From: JBJKPP01 sp046706145
Lineage (GTDB): Bacteria; Bacteroidota; Ignavibacteria; Ignavibacteriales; Ignavibacteriaceae
NCBI GenBank assembly: GCA_046706145.1
Contig: JBJKPP010000084.1
Span: 1-10,882, forward strand
Direction of reading: 5' to 3'
Length of the DNA: 10,882 nucleotides
How positions within the stretch are numbered: the first letter of the stretch is position 1; every line of letters starts with the position of its first letter. The translations under genes were made by a program, and so were the position numbers. The notes under the pieces were generated by a model. That model did not search any database, was not told the DNA's origin, and saw only the letters and a program-made list of their open reading frames with translations. Shown here in pieces: positions 1 through 6,427 of the stretch.

Positions 1-863
1 CCTCTAAAAGAATAAATTGATTGTGAATCATCCCCAACAACCATAATATTCTTATTAATTTGTGTTAGTTCTTTTATAATCTCAGCCTGCAGCTTGTTTG
101 TATCCTGATATTCATCAACCATTACAAAATTTATCGTTCTTAAAAAAGATTTTGCTGATGGTAACATTTCGAACAAAAATTTCAAGAGATACAATAATAA
201 ATCATCGTAATCGAGCAGATTGTTTTTGTTTTTATAATCGACATAAATTTTCTGAACGTCAAGAATTTTATCAATTTCTTCCATGAAGTGCGGGTAGTCG
301 GCAGCTATTATTTCTTCAACTTTTTTATTGGTGTTGACACTTAGACTAAAAACTTTATTTAGGGTTTGTTTGTTTGGAAAGCGTTTCTCTTTTGAGACGA
401 ATCCAGCCTGCGTGCGTATTAGATTAATGACATCCGTACTGTCAGTCTGATCAAGAATAGTAAATGAGGAGTCTAAACCGACAACTTTTGCATATTTTCG
501 TAAGGTTAAATTTGCAAACGAGTGAAACGTTCCCCCGTTTATCTTTGAGCATCTATTATCTAATAAAATAGAAGCCCTGTTCATCATTTCGTTTGCTGCT
601 TTTCTGGTGAAAGTTAGAAGTAAAATTGACTTGGGGTCATCACCGGATTCAACCAATCTGGCAACTCTGTAAACCAGGGTTCTGGTTTTTCCTGTACCGG
701 CGCCTGCTATAATCAGGTAGGACCCTTCCATGGCTGAGGCCGCTTCGAATTGTGCTGGGTTCAGCTCATTTTTATAATTTATTGTGAATTTTGATTCGTC
801 AATCTGTTTTTTAAGATTGGAGCGTTCATTTATTCGTTTTAAAGTATATTTTTTAGTAATCAT
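1..863 (-). CDS. UvrD/PcrA-like superfamily 1 DNA helicase, N-terminal part (cut by window edge)
   Basis: ATP-dependent 3'-5' DNA helicase of the UvrD/Rep/PcrA group, expected to act in DNA repair or replication restart in the cytoplasm. The minus-strand frame is open from an ATG at 863-861 to the left edge, giving 287 codons with no stop. Visible motifs are the Q motif (LNPAQFEA, residues 35-42), Walker A AGAGTGKT (53-60), motif Ia LLLTFTRKAANEM (81-93), motif Ib GTFHSFA (111-117), Walker B VDEYQD (249-254) and motif III GDDSQSIYSFR (277-287). The C-terminal half, including the 2A/2B domains, lies outside the window. About 33 residues precede the Q motif, more than in classical PcrA, so this may be a paralogue rather than PcrA itself. 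No good Shine-Dalgarno precedes the ATG, and the frame stays open upstream with TTG codons, so the start is fairly but not fully secure. It is divergent from clpC. Confidence 0.93.
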   Translation of the reverse strand, partial: MITKKYTLKRINERSNLKKQIDESKFTINYKNELNPAQFEAASAMEGSYLIIAGAGTGKTRTLVYRVARLVESGDDPKSILLLTFTRKAANEMMNRASILLDNRCSKINGGTFHSFANLTLRKYAKVVGLDSSFTILDQTDSTDVINLIRTQAGFVSKEKRFPNKQTLNKVFSLSVNTNKKVEEIIAADYPHFMEEIDKILDVQKIYVDYKNKNNLLDYDDLLLYLLKFLFEMLPSAKSFLRTINFVMVDEYQDTNKLQAEIIKELTQINKNIMVVGDDSQSIYSFR

Positions 864-1064
864 AAGTGAAGCGGCAGATGTCAAAATCTCAATCAAAAAT
901 GATTTATTCTTTCAATTATAAGGATTATATTTCGTAAAATAAATCAGTAGATTAGGTTCAACTAATTTGTTATTTATTATCTTTTATAACCTTATATCTG
1001 CATTTTACTTTTATAAATAATTGTATATTCTTAGGACAGCAATTAGATAATAGTACAATCCCAA

Positions 1065-1097
1065 TTAGAGACTTCAGCCAATACTTAGAGAATTCAG
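1065..1097. repeat. Two-copy direct repeat, 20-base period
   Basis: TTAGAGACTTCAG (1065-1077) and TTAGAGAATTCAG (1085-1097) match at 12 of 13 positions and start exactly 20 bases apart, close to two helical turns, so the copies would sit on the same face of the DNA. A partial look-alike, CAATTAGA, occurs at 1040-1047 and again at 1062-1069. The spacing resembles a pair of regulator binding sites upstream of clpC, but no regulator is known and chance similarity in AT-rich DNA is possible. The second copy overlaps the left arm of the neighbouring hairpin. Confidence 0.4.
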
Positions 1098-1133
1098 TAA
1101 TTTGTGCAACAACTGTTTGGCACTATTACTGAA
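1093..1133. repeat. Long imperfect inverted repeat / hairpin upstream of clpC
   Basis: A perfect 9-base outer stem, TTCAGTAAT (1093-1101) with ATTACTGAA (1125-1133), encloses a second inverted repeat, GTGC (1104-1107) with GCAC (1120-1123), and then AAC (1108-1110) with GTT (1115-1117), around a 4-base loop AACT. Only short bulges (TT opposite T; TG) break the 16-pair stem. No T-run follows on either strand, so it is not an intrinsic terminator. It lies about 190 bases before the clpC start and 20 bases before a TATAAT at 1154. Either an operator palindrome or a structured untranslated RNA would fit. Confidence 0.5.
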
Positions 1134-1264
1134 ACTATTTGTATATCGGTTGGTATAATATTTGAAAATTTTAATTATTTGAGGCTTTTGAACCAATATT
1201 TACTATACTTGATTGCTTAATTCGCAATTTATATATTTAACAAAGCTATTGAGGGTAAATTGAG

Positions 1265-1285
1265 CTTGCCTATCGGCAGGCAGGC
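1265..1285. repeat. Short GC-rich palindromic repeat, copy 1 (clpC leader)
   Basis: GC-rich element with TGCCT (1267-1271) and AGGCA (1278-1282) forming a 5-pair stem around a 6-base loop, followed by GGC. It matches the element at 4218-4238 at 19 of 21 positions, both differences being in the loop. Outer bases AGCTT (1263-1267) and AAGCT (1290-1294) can form an alternative longer hairpin. It stands out against the AT-rich surroundings and lies 39 bases before the clpC ATG, probably in the untranslated leader. I read it as a dispersed REP-like element rather than part of a gene. Confidence 0.7.
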
Positions 1286-1324
1286 CTCGAAGCTGAAAAT
1301 TGTTAAGAAAAGAGGTTTTTACAA

Positions 1325-3835
1325 ATGGATGGAAATTTTTCCGATAGACTTCAGGATGTCATCAGGCTGAGCAGAGAAGAAGCTCTTAGACTCGGTCATG
1401 ATTACATAGGCACGGAACATTTACTTCTGGGTATAATTAGAGAGGGCCAGGGTGTTGCAGTACGTATCCTGAGAAACTTGGATTGTGATTTGATTAAGCT
1501 TAAGAAAACCGTTGAGGATACTGTTAGAACATCTGGTGGTACGTTAACAATTGGAAACATACCACTAACTAAACAAGCCGAAAAAGTTTTGAAAATTACT
1601 CAAATAGAATCAAAAATTTATAAAGCAGATGTTATTGGAACAGAACATCTCTTGCTTTCTTTATTAAGAGATGAAGATAATATCGCAACTCAAATTTTGC
1701 ATCAATTCAATGTTACTTACGATGCTGCAAGAGCAGAGTTAAATTCTATGCTAAGTAATAAGGGAGCAAAAGATACTTCCGGTCAAACTGTACCGCCGCC
1801 GGATAGAAAGATAGAGAGGACTAAAACTCCTGTTTTAGATAACTTTGGAAGAGATTTAACCAAGCTGGCTGGTGAAGATAAACTAGATCCAGTTGTTGGA
1901 CGTGAAAAAGAAATTGAGAGAGTTGCACAAATTCTTAGTAGAAGAAAAAAGAACAATCCTGTTTTAATTGGTGAGCCGGGAGTTGGTAAAACGGCTATTG
2001 CTGAGGGATTGGCTTTAAGAATAATGCAGAAGAAAGTACCAAGGATTTTACAGGAAAAAAGAGTTGTAACTTTGGATTTGGCTGGATTGGTTGCCGGTAC
2101 AAAATACAGAGGTCAATTTGAAGAGAGAATGAAAGCTCTGATGAATGAGCTTGAGAAAGCTTCAGATGTTATATTATTTATCGATGAGCTTCATACAATT
2201 GTTGGCGCTGGTGGTGCTTCTGGTTCGCTTGACGCATCAAATATGTTTAAGCCGGCTCTTGCCAGAGGCGACATACAATGTATTGGTGCAACAACTATGG
2301 ATGAGTACAGAAAATATATAGAAACAGATGGTGCGCTCGATAGAAGATTCCAAAAAGTGATTGTTGATCCGCCTAGTTATAATGAAACAATTAGAATTCT
2401 CGAAAACATAAAATCTAAATACGAAGAACATCATCATGTTAGATATACTGATGAAGCAATAGAATCTGCAGTGAAGCTCAGCAATCGTTACATTACTGAC
2501 AGACATTTACCAGATAAAGCTATCGATGTTATCGATGAAGCTGGTTCCAGAGTTCACATGGGTAACTTTGAAGTTCCCAAAGAAGTTTTGGATTTGGAAG
2601 AGCAAATTGAAAAAGTTCGCCAGGAAAAAACTTCTGTTGTTAAAAAGCAGGATTATGAAGAAGCAGCCCGGTTGAGAGATAGAGAAAGGAATCTTCAGGC
2701 AGATCTTGAACTTGCAAAAAGAGAATGGGATGCGAAAACGAAAGATATAGTGCATGATGTAAGTGAGGAAGATATTGCAACGGTTGTTGCTATGATGACA
2801 GGTATTCCTGTAAATAGAGTTGCTCAAACAGAATCTGAAAAACTTCTAAAGATGAGCGAGGCTCTTAAGAGACAGATCATTGGACAGGATGAAGCAGTAA
2901 CCAAACTAACAAAGGCGATAAGAAGAACCAGAGCAGGATTAAAGAATCCGAACAGACCAATTGGAAGCTTTGTTTTTCTTGGTCCAACTGGTGTTGGAAA
3001 GACGGAACTTTGTAAGGCTCTTGCGAGATATCTTTTTGATTCAGAGGACGCACTTGTAAGAATTGATATGAGCGAGTATATGGAGAAGTTCTCAGTTTCA
3101 CGTTTAGTTGGTGCCCCTCCGGGATACGTTGGTTATGAGGAAGGCGGGCAGCTAACCGAAAGGGTTAGAAGGAGACCTTATTCAGTCGTTTTGTTTGATG
3201 AAATTGAAAAAGCTCATTCTGATATATTCAATATTCTTTTGCAGGTTCTGGATGATGGCGTCTTAACAGATAGTCTCGGCAGAAAAGTAGATTTTAAGAA
3301 TACGATTATTATCATGACCTCAAATATTGGAGCTAGGGATATTAAAAATATTGGTTCCTTTGGATTCGGTAGTGAGAAAAGTGAAGATAAATATACTAGC
3401 CTTAAGAATACAGTAGAAGGCGCAATGAAGCAACTATTCAATCCGGAATTTCTTAATAGAATTGACGAGACGATAGTTTTTAGAAATCTTGAAAGAGAAG
3501 ATATTCTTAAGATCATTGACATTGAATTGGAAGACTTACTGAAAAATGTTCATGAGCACAAAATGGAATTGATTCTTGATGAGCAAGCAAAAAACTTTTT
3601 GGTTGATAGAGGATTTGATCAGAAGTTTGGTGCAAGACCATTGAAGAGAGCTATTCAAAAATATGTTGAAGATCCGTTAGCTGAAGAAATTCTCAAAGGT
3701 TCCTTTAAAGAAGGAACAAGAATACTTGGCAAGCACCCTGAAAATGCCGATGAATTAGTTTTCATAGATGAAAATTTTGATGTGAAGATACCTAATGAAG
3801 AAGAACAAAAAACTGACACAGGTGATTCAAAATAA
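1325..3835 (+). CDS. clpC: ATP-dependent Clp protease ATP-binding subunit ClpC
   Basis: Class I Hsp100 unfoldase of 836 residues that unfolds protein substrates and feeds them to ClpP in cytosolic protein quality control. Order of domains: double Clp-N repeat (about 5-145, with IGTEHLLLGI at 28-37 and IGTEHLLLSL at 104-113); AAA-1 with Walker A GEPGVGKT (216-223) and Walker B FIDELHT (285-291); a middle region with a UVR-like coiled segment (KKQDYEEAARLRDRERNL, 440-457); AAA-2 with Walker A GPTGVGKT (553-560) and Walker B VVLFDEIEKA (621-630); C-terminal D2-small domain (FGARPLKRAIQKYVEDPLAEEIL, 768-790). The short middle domain points to ClpC rather than ClpB. The ClpP-docking loop would be in SFGFG (678-682), reading FGF where B. 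subtilis ClpC has VGF. AGAGG at 1311-1315, nine bases before the ATG, supports the start. It is followed by a terminator, so it is probably monocistronic. Confidence 0.97.
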   Translation: MDGNFSDRLQDVIRLSREEALRLGHDYIGTEHLLLGIIREGQGVAVRILRNLDCDLIKLKKTVEDTVRTSGGTLTIGNIPLTKQAEKVLKITQIESKIYKADVIGTEHLLLSLLRDEDNIATQILHQFNVTYDAARAELNSMLSNKGAKDTSGQTVPPPDRKIERTKTPVLDNFGRDLTKLAGEDKLDPVVGREKEIERVAQILSRRKKNNPVLIGEPGVGKTAIAEGLALRIMQKKVPRILQEKRVVTLDLAGLVAGTKYRGQFEERMKALMNELEKASDVILFIDELHTIVGAGGASGSLDASNMFKPALARGDIQCIGATTMDEYRKYIETDGALDRRFQKVIVDPPSYNETIRILENIKSKYEEHHHVRYTDEAIESAVKLSNRYITDRHLPDKAIDVIDEAGSRVHMGNFEVPKEVLDLEEQIEKVRQEKTSVVKKQDYEEAARLRDRERNLQADLELAKREWDAKTKDIVHDVSEEDIATVVAMMTGIPVNRVAQTESEKLLKMSEALKRQIIGQDEAVTKLTKAIRRTRAGLKNPNRPIGSFVFLGPTGVGKTELCKALARYLFDSEDALVRIDMSEYMEKFSVSRLVGAPPGYVGYEEGGQLTERVRRRPYSVVLFDEIEKAHSDIFNILLQVLDDGVLTDSLGRKVDFKNTIIIMTSNIGARDIKNIGSFGFGSEKSEDKYTSLKNTVEGAMKQLFNPEFLNRIDETIVFRNLEREDILKIIDIELEDLLKNVHEHKMELILDEQAKNFLVDRGFDQKFGARPLKRAIQKYVEDPLAEEILKGSFKEGTRILGKHPENADELVFIDENFDVKIPNEEEQKTDTGDSK

Positions 3836-3862
3836 TATAATTAGGAAATAATTGTGATAAAG

Positions 3863-3895
3863 AAGCGTATTAATTTCTTTTAATACGCTTTTTTT
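3863..3895 (+). terminator. Intrinsic (Rho-independent) terminator of clpC
   Basis: A perfect 11-pair stem, AAGCGTATTAA (3863-3873) with TTAATACGCTT (3880-3890), closes a 6-base loop TTTCTT and runs straight into a T-tract (T at 3889-3895). It sits 27 bases after the clpC stop. The opposite strand has a short A/T run but no gene there would need it. It separates clpC from the following gene cluster. Confidence 0.93.
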
Positions 3896-3932
3896 ATATT
3901 ATTACTGCAAGGAAGAAATATGTTAATTGATG

Positions 3933-3939
3933 AAAGGAG
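3933..3939 (+). promoter_or_regulatory. Strong Shine-Dalgarno of the dehydratase gene
   Basis: AAAGGAG, complementary to the usual 16S rRNA 3' end, stands six bases before the ATG at 3946 and fixes that start. It is the best ribosome binding site in the window and argues against a Bacteroidia/Flavobacteriia host, where such sites are usually depleted. Confidence 0.8.
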
Positions 3940-3945
3940 TTACAA

Positions 3946-4242
3946 ATGGCTTTGCTAAGTAAAGAAGAAATAGAACAGAATACAAGGAAATTGGAAGGTT
4001 GGAATTACACCGACAGCCACATAGAAAAGGTTTATGAATTGAAGGACTTTAAATCAGCCCTAGGATTCATAAATAGTATTGGTGAAGAAGCTGAAAAAAT
4101 GGATCATCATCCGGACATTTTTCTTCATTCCTATAATAAGGTTAAGATTACGCTTTCTACACACAGTGCAGGTGGTGTAACGGGTAATGATTTTAAGCTT
4201 GCGGAGAAAATTGAGAACTTGCCTACCAGCAGGCAGGCTTAG
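3946..4242 (+). CDS. Pterin-4a-carbinolamine dehydratase (4a-hydroxytetrahydrobiopterin dehydratase)
   Basis: PhhB/DCoH-family enzyme of 98 residues, EC 4.2.1.96. It removes water from 4a-hydroxytetrahydropterin, returning the pterin cofactor used by aromatic amino acid hydroxylases; many bacteria carry it without an obvious hydroxylase. The family signature is complete: EKMDHHPDIFLHSYNKVKITLSTHSAGGVTGNDFKLA spans residues 50-86, with the active-site histidines H54, H55 and H73 and the trailing D82. The last seven residues (LPTSRQA) and the approach to the stop are encoded by a copy of the GC-rich palindrome, so the native protein probably ended near ...AEKIENL and gained a tail. First gene of the cluster after the clpC terminator; the next start is only four bases away. 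No hydroxylase gene is visible here. Confidence 0.94.
   Translation: MALLSKEEIEQNTRKLEGWNYTDSHIEKVYELKDFKSALGFINSIGEEAEKMDHHPDIFLHSYNKVKITLSTHSAGGVTGNDFKLAEKIENLPTSRQA
4218..4238. repeat. Short GC-rich palindromic repeat, copy 2 (inside the dehydratase 3' end)
   Basis: Second copy of the element at 1265-1285, with 19 of 21 bases identical: TGCCT (4220-4224) and AGGCA (4231-4235) around the 6-base loop ACCAGC. It is translated in the dehydratase frame as LPTSRQA just before the TAG at 4240-4242. Both copies are also preceded by AAATTGAG (1257-1264 and 4208-4215, offset by two bases). No T-run follows, so it is not a terminator. Its AGG at 4235-4237 is the only purine-rich stretch ahead of the next gene's ATG. 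Confidence 0.75.
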
Positions 4243-4246
4243 CTTA

Positions 4247-4558
4247 ATGAGCAATAGACTCGAATCTTTACTTGAACTTCATAAGAAAGACCCAACAGAT
4301 TCGTTTCTGAATTATGGTATTGCATTAGAATATGCGTCAGCAGGTGATTATGATAAAGCTGAGCATTTCTTGAAACAGCTTTTGGAGGGCGATCCTGCTT
4401 ACGTACCAGCCTATATGCAGTATGCTCAATTACTAGAAAAACAAAATAGAATCGAGGAAGCAAAACAGGTTTACAATAAAGGGATTAAAACTGCCCAAAA
4501 TTCGAACGATCGAAAATCAGCAAATGAAATGCAGGAGTTTTTAGATGAGCTTGAGTGA
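4247..4558 (+). CDS. Small tetratricopeptide repeat protein
   Basis: Cytosolic protein of 103 residues that is almost entirely two TPR units: about residues 18-51 (NYGIALEYASAGDYDKAEHF) and about 52-86 (AYMQYAQLLEKQNRIEEAK), each with the alanine/glycine/tyrosine spacing of the TPR helix pair. There is no signal peptide or membrane segment. TPRs mediate protein-protein contacts; no specific partner can be named. I chose the ATG at 4247 because the frame's longer upstream extension only translates the palindromic repeat and the tail of the dehydratase gene in another frame. There is no good Shine-Dalgarno, so translation may be coupled to the dehydratase stop four bases upstream. Its 3' end overlaps pyrE by 14 bases. 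Confidence 0.88.
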   Translation: MSNRLESLLELHKKDPTDSFLNYGIALEYASAGDYDKAEHFLKQLLEGDPAYVPAYMQYAQLLEKQNRIEEAKQVYNKGIKTAQNSNDRKSANEMQEFLDELE

Positions 4559-5132
4559 AGAGGAAATTCTAGAAATCTTTAAGAAAACTGAAGCACTTTT
4601 GGAAGGCCACTTTTTACTAACTTCGGGAAGACATAGTAATATTTATTTCCAGTGTGCAAAAGTTCTACAGCATACTGAATGCACAACAAAAATATGTGAA
4701 CTGATTTTTAATAGATTTAAAGAATCAAATATAGATACAATAATTTCTCCGGCTATTGGTGGAATTGTTGTAGGACAAGAAGTAGCGAGGCAGTTAAACA
4801 AAAGATTCATTTTTGCAGAGAGAGAAGACAAGAACTTAACTTTGAGACGGGGCTTTTCCTTGAGTGAGGGTGAAAAAGTTCTGGTTTGTGAGGATGTGAT
4901 AACTACAGGAGGTTCTGTCTTTGAGGTGATTGATATAGTAAAGAATAATAAAGCTCAGGTTATCGGAGTGGCCTCAATTGTTGATAGGAGCAATGGAAAA
5001 GTTGATTTTGGTTATCCTTTTTTCCCCACTTTACGCTTGGATGCAAAATCGTATTCAGCTGATGAATGTGAATTATGCAAAAAAAACATCCCTCTTACTA
5101 AACCTGGTTCTAGAAAAACCTTCACTAAATAG
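4545..5132 (+). CDS. pyrE: Orotate phosphoribosyltransferase
   Basis: Enzyme of 195 residues, EC 2.4.2.10, joining orotate and PRPP to give orotidine 5'-phosphate, the fifth step of UMP synthesis. Visible features are the N-terminal GHFLLTSGRHSNIYFQ (21-36), the type I phosphoribosyltransferase PRPP loop VLVCEDVITTGGS (112-124), the flexible-loop region EDKNLTLRRGF (94-104) and a C-terminal CELCKKNIPLTKPGSRK (175-191). The last segment and the overall length fit the Thermus/cyanobacterial-type enzyme rather than the E. coli PyrE type. The ATG at 4545 lies inside the end of the TPR gene, consistent with translational coupling. No other pyrimidine gene is in the window. The peptidase gene starts nine bases after its stop. 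Confidence 0.94.
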   Translation: MSLSEEEILEIFKKTEALLEGHFLLTSGRHSNIYFQCAKVLQHTECTTKICELIFNRFKESNIDTIISPAIGGIVVGQEVARQLNKRFIFAEREDKNLTLRRGFSLSEGEKVLVCEDVITTGGSVFEVIDIVKNNKAQVIGVASIVDRSNGKVDFGYPFFPTLRLDAKSYSADECELCKKNIPLTKPGSRKTFTK

Positions 5133-5141
5133 GTTAAATTT

Positions 5142-6419
5142 ATGAAAAAAGTAAAAGTGTTCCTGTTTATATTTCTCTTCTCATCTTTAGTTTTCGGTCA
5201 AGTAAAGTTCAATGAGTATTTCTACAATAAGACTCTGAGAATCGATTATTATCATACAGGTAATTTTAATGAGGACTCTTATTCAATTGACAGGTTAAAA
5301 GAAGAACCTTATTGGGGTGGAACAAAAACAAACTTAATCGATCCATACGATTATGGCTATTATAAAATAGAGGTCTTTGACGACAGCAGTGGTCAGGAAA
5401 TTTACTCTACTTCGTACAACACCTTGTTCCAGGAATGGAGAACTACTGCTGAATCAAAAAAGACTACAAAAACTTTTAGCGAGACTGTAACAATTCCTTA
5501 TCCGAAACATGATATAACCGTAGAATTTTTCTCAAGGGATAAGGATAATAAATTTCAGAAAAAATTTACCTATCACATCAATACCAAAAGTTACTTTATT
5601 TCTTCAGAAAGAGATGATGTGTTTCCAGTACTTAAAATTCTGTATAACGGGGATTCTGCAAACAAAGTAGATATCGTAATAATTCCTGATGGATATACGA
5701 AAGATGAAATGAATGATTTTAAGGCAGACTGCGAAAAATTTGTGAAAGATTTTTTTAGTGTTTCACCTTTAAAAGAAAATAAAGACAAATTTAATATTTG
5801 GGCAGTGCTGGCTCCTTCTGAGCAGTCCGGCACCGATATTCCCGCAAAACATATCTGGAAAAAAACATTACTCAACACTAGTTTTTATACTTTTGATGAA
5901 GAAAGGTATTTGATGACCGAAGATAATAAGATGGTGAGAAATGTCGCTGCTAATGCTCCTTATGATCAAATTTATATATTAGTAAATACAAGCAAATACG
6001 GCGGCGGAGCAATATTTAACTATTATTGCTGCAGTTCAACTAAAAACCAGGCGTCGGGTAAAGTTTTTGTTCATGAATTTGGTCATGGGTTTGCAGGATT
6101 AGGTGATGAATACTCCGAAAAAGATTCACCTTATAAATATTTATATAATTTAAAAGTCGAACCTATTCCTCCAAACTTGACAACGCTGGTTGATTTCGCT
6201 TCCAAATGGAAAGACTTGGTTGATCCATCTACTCCTATTCCGACACCCGATACACCTCAATACAAAGATAAAGTTGGAGCTTTTGAAGGAGGTGGTTATT
6301 TAGAAAAGGGAATATACAGACCCATGGAAAATTGCATAATGAGAAGCCTTAGCGCTGATGGCTTTTGTAAAGTTTGCAGCAGGACTATACAAAGATTCAT
6401 AGATTTTTATACAAAGTAA
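5142..6419 (+). CDS. Secreted zinc metallopeptidase, M64 (IgA peptidase) family
   Basis: Protein of 425 residues. The N-terminus MKKVKVFLFIFLFSSLVFGQ has a basic start, hydrophobic core and likely cleavage after G19, so it is a Sec signal peptide and the enzyme acts in the periplasm or outside. Residues about 20-155 form the family's N-terminal beta-rich region; the catalytic domain starts near VDIVIIPDGYTKDEM (176-190). The zinc site HEFGH is at 311-315 with the family-typical continuation GFAGLGDEY (316-324), where D322 is the likely third ligand. IYRPMENCIMR (391-401) matches the expected Met-turn region, followed by C409 and C412. The family name comes from a Clostridium IgA protease, but the substrate here cannot be inferred. 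No C-terminal type IX sorting domain is visible. It starts nine bases after pyrE with a weak ribosome site. Confidence 0.92.
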   Translation: MKKVKVFLFIFLFSSLVFGQVKFNEYFYNKTLRIDYYHTGNFNEDSYSIDRLKEEPYWGGTKTNLIDPYDYGYYKIEVFDDSSGQEIYSTSYNTLFQEWRTTAESKKTTKTFSETVTIPYPKHDITVEFFSRDKDNKFQKKFTYHINTKSYFISSERDDVFPVLKILYNGDSANKVDIVIIPDGYTKDEMNDFKADCEKFVKDFFSVSPLKENKDKFNIWAVLAPSEQSGTDIPAKHIWKKTLLNTSFYTFDEERYLMTEDNKMVRNVAANAPYDQIYILVNTSKYGGGAIFNYYCCSSTKNQASGKVFVHEFGHGFAGLGDEYSEKDSPYKYLYNLKVEPIPPNLTTLVDFASKWKDLVDPSTPIPTPDTPQYKDKVGAFEGGGYLEKGIYRPMENCIMRSLSADGFCKVCSRTIQRFIDFYTK

Positions 6420-6427
6420 AATTAAGC

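Larger units (their letters stand above)
864..1324. other. Divergent intergenic region between helicase and clpC
   Basis: These 461 bases hold no convincing gene on either strand and are strongly AT-rich except for one GC-rich palindrome. They must carry the start signals for both flanking genes. For clpC, the best -10-like hexamer is TATAAT at 1154-1159, but there is no TTGACA-like box 16-18 bases upstream. For the helicase, the minus strand reads TATAAT at 929-924 and again at 920-915, also without a good -35 partner. I therefore do not call a specific promoter. Structured elements inside the region (direct repeat, hairpin, palindrome) are listed separately. No CIRCE element and no CtsR-type tandem heptamer was seen, so the classic Firmicute modes of clpC control are not evident. 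Confidence 0.6.

Noticed and set aside
98..286. Plus-strand 62-codon frame near the left edge
   Set aside because: It lies antisense to the helicase frame, which carries the conserved helicase motifs along its length.
864..1324. CRISPR array, tRNA or small protein in the divergent region
   Set aside because: The repeats number only two with no spacer pattern, no cloverleaf is apparent, and no frame with a ribosome site and plausible protein was found.
2237..3522. Four open reading frames on the minus strand inside clpC (2237-2506, 2507-2827, 2877-3101, 3214-3522)
   Set aside because: They are antisense shadows of a fully conserved ClpC frame, show no domain, and have no ribosome sites.
4218..4240. 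Palindromic repeat as an intrinsic terminator
   Set aside because: The stem is only five pairs, no T-run follows, and the next gene starts at once in the same direction.
4187..4246. Longer start for the TPR protein (MILSLRR...)
   Set aside because: The extra 20 residues translate the end of the dehydratase gene in another frame plus the palindrome; the TPR homology starts after the ATG at 4247.
4060..4254. Minus-strand frame containing LPAGRQV
   Set aside because: It only reads the palindromic repeat and the antisense of the dehydratase; no family resemblance.
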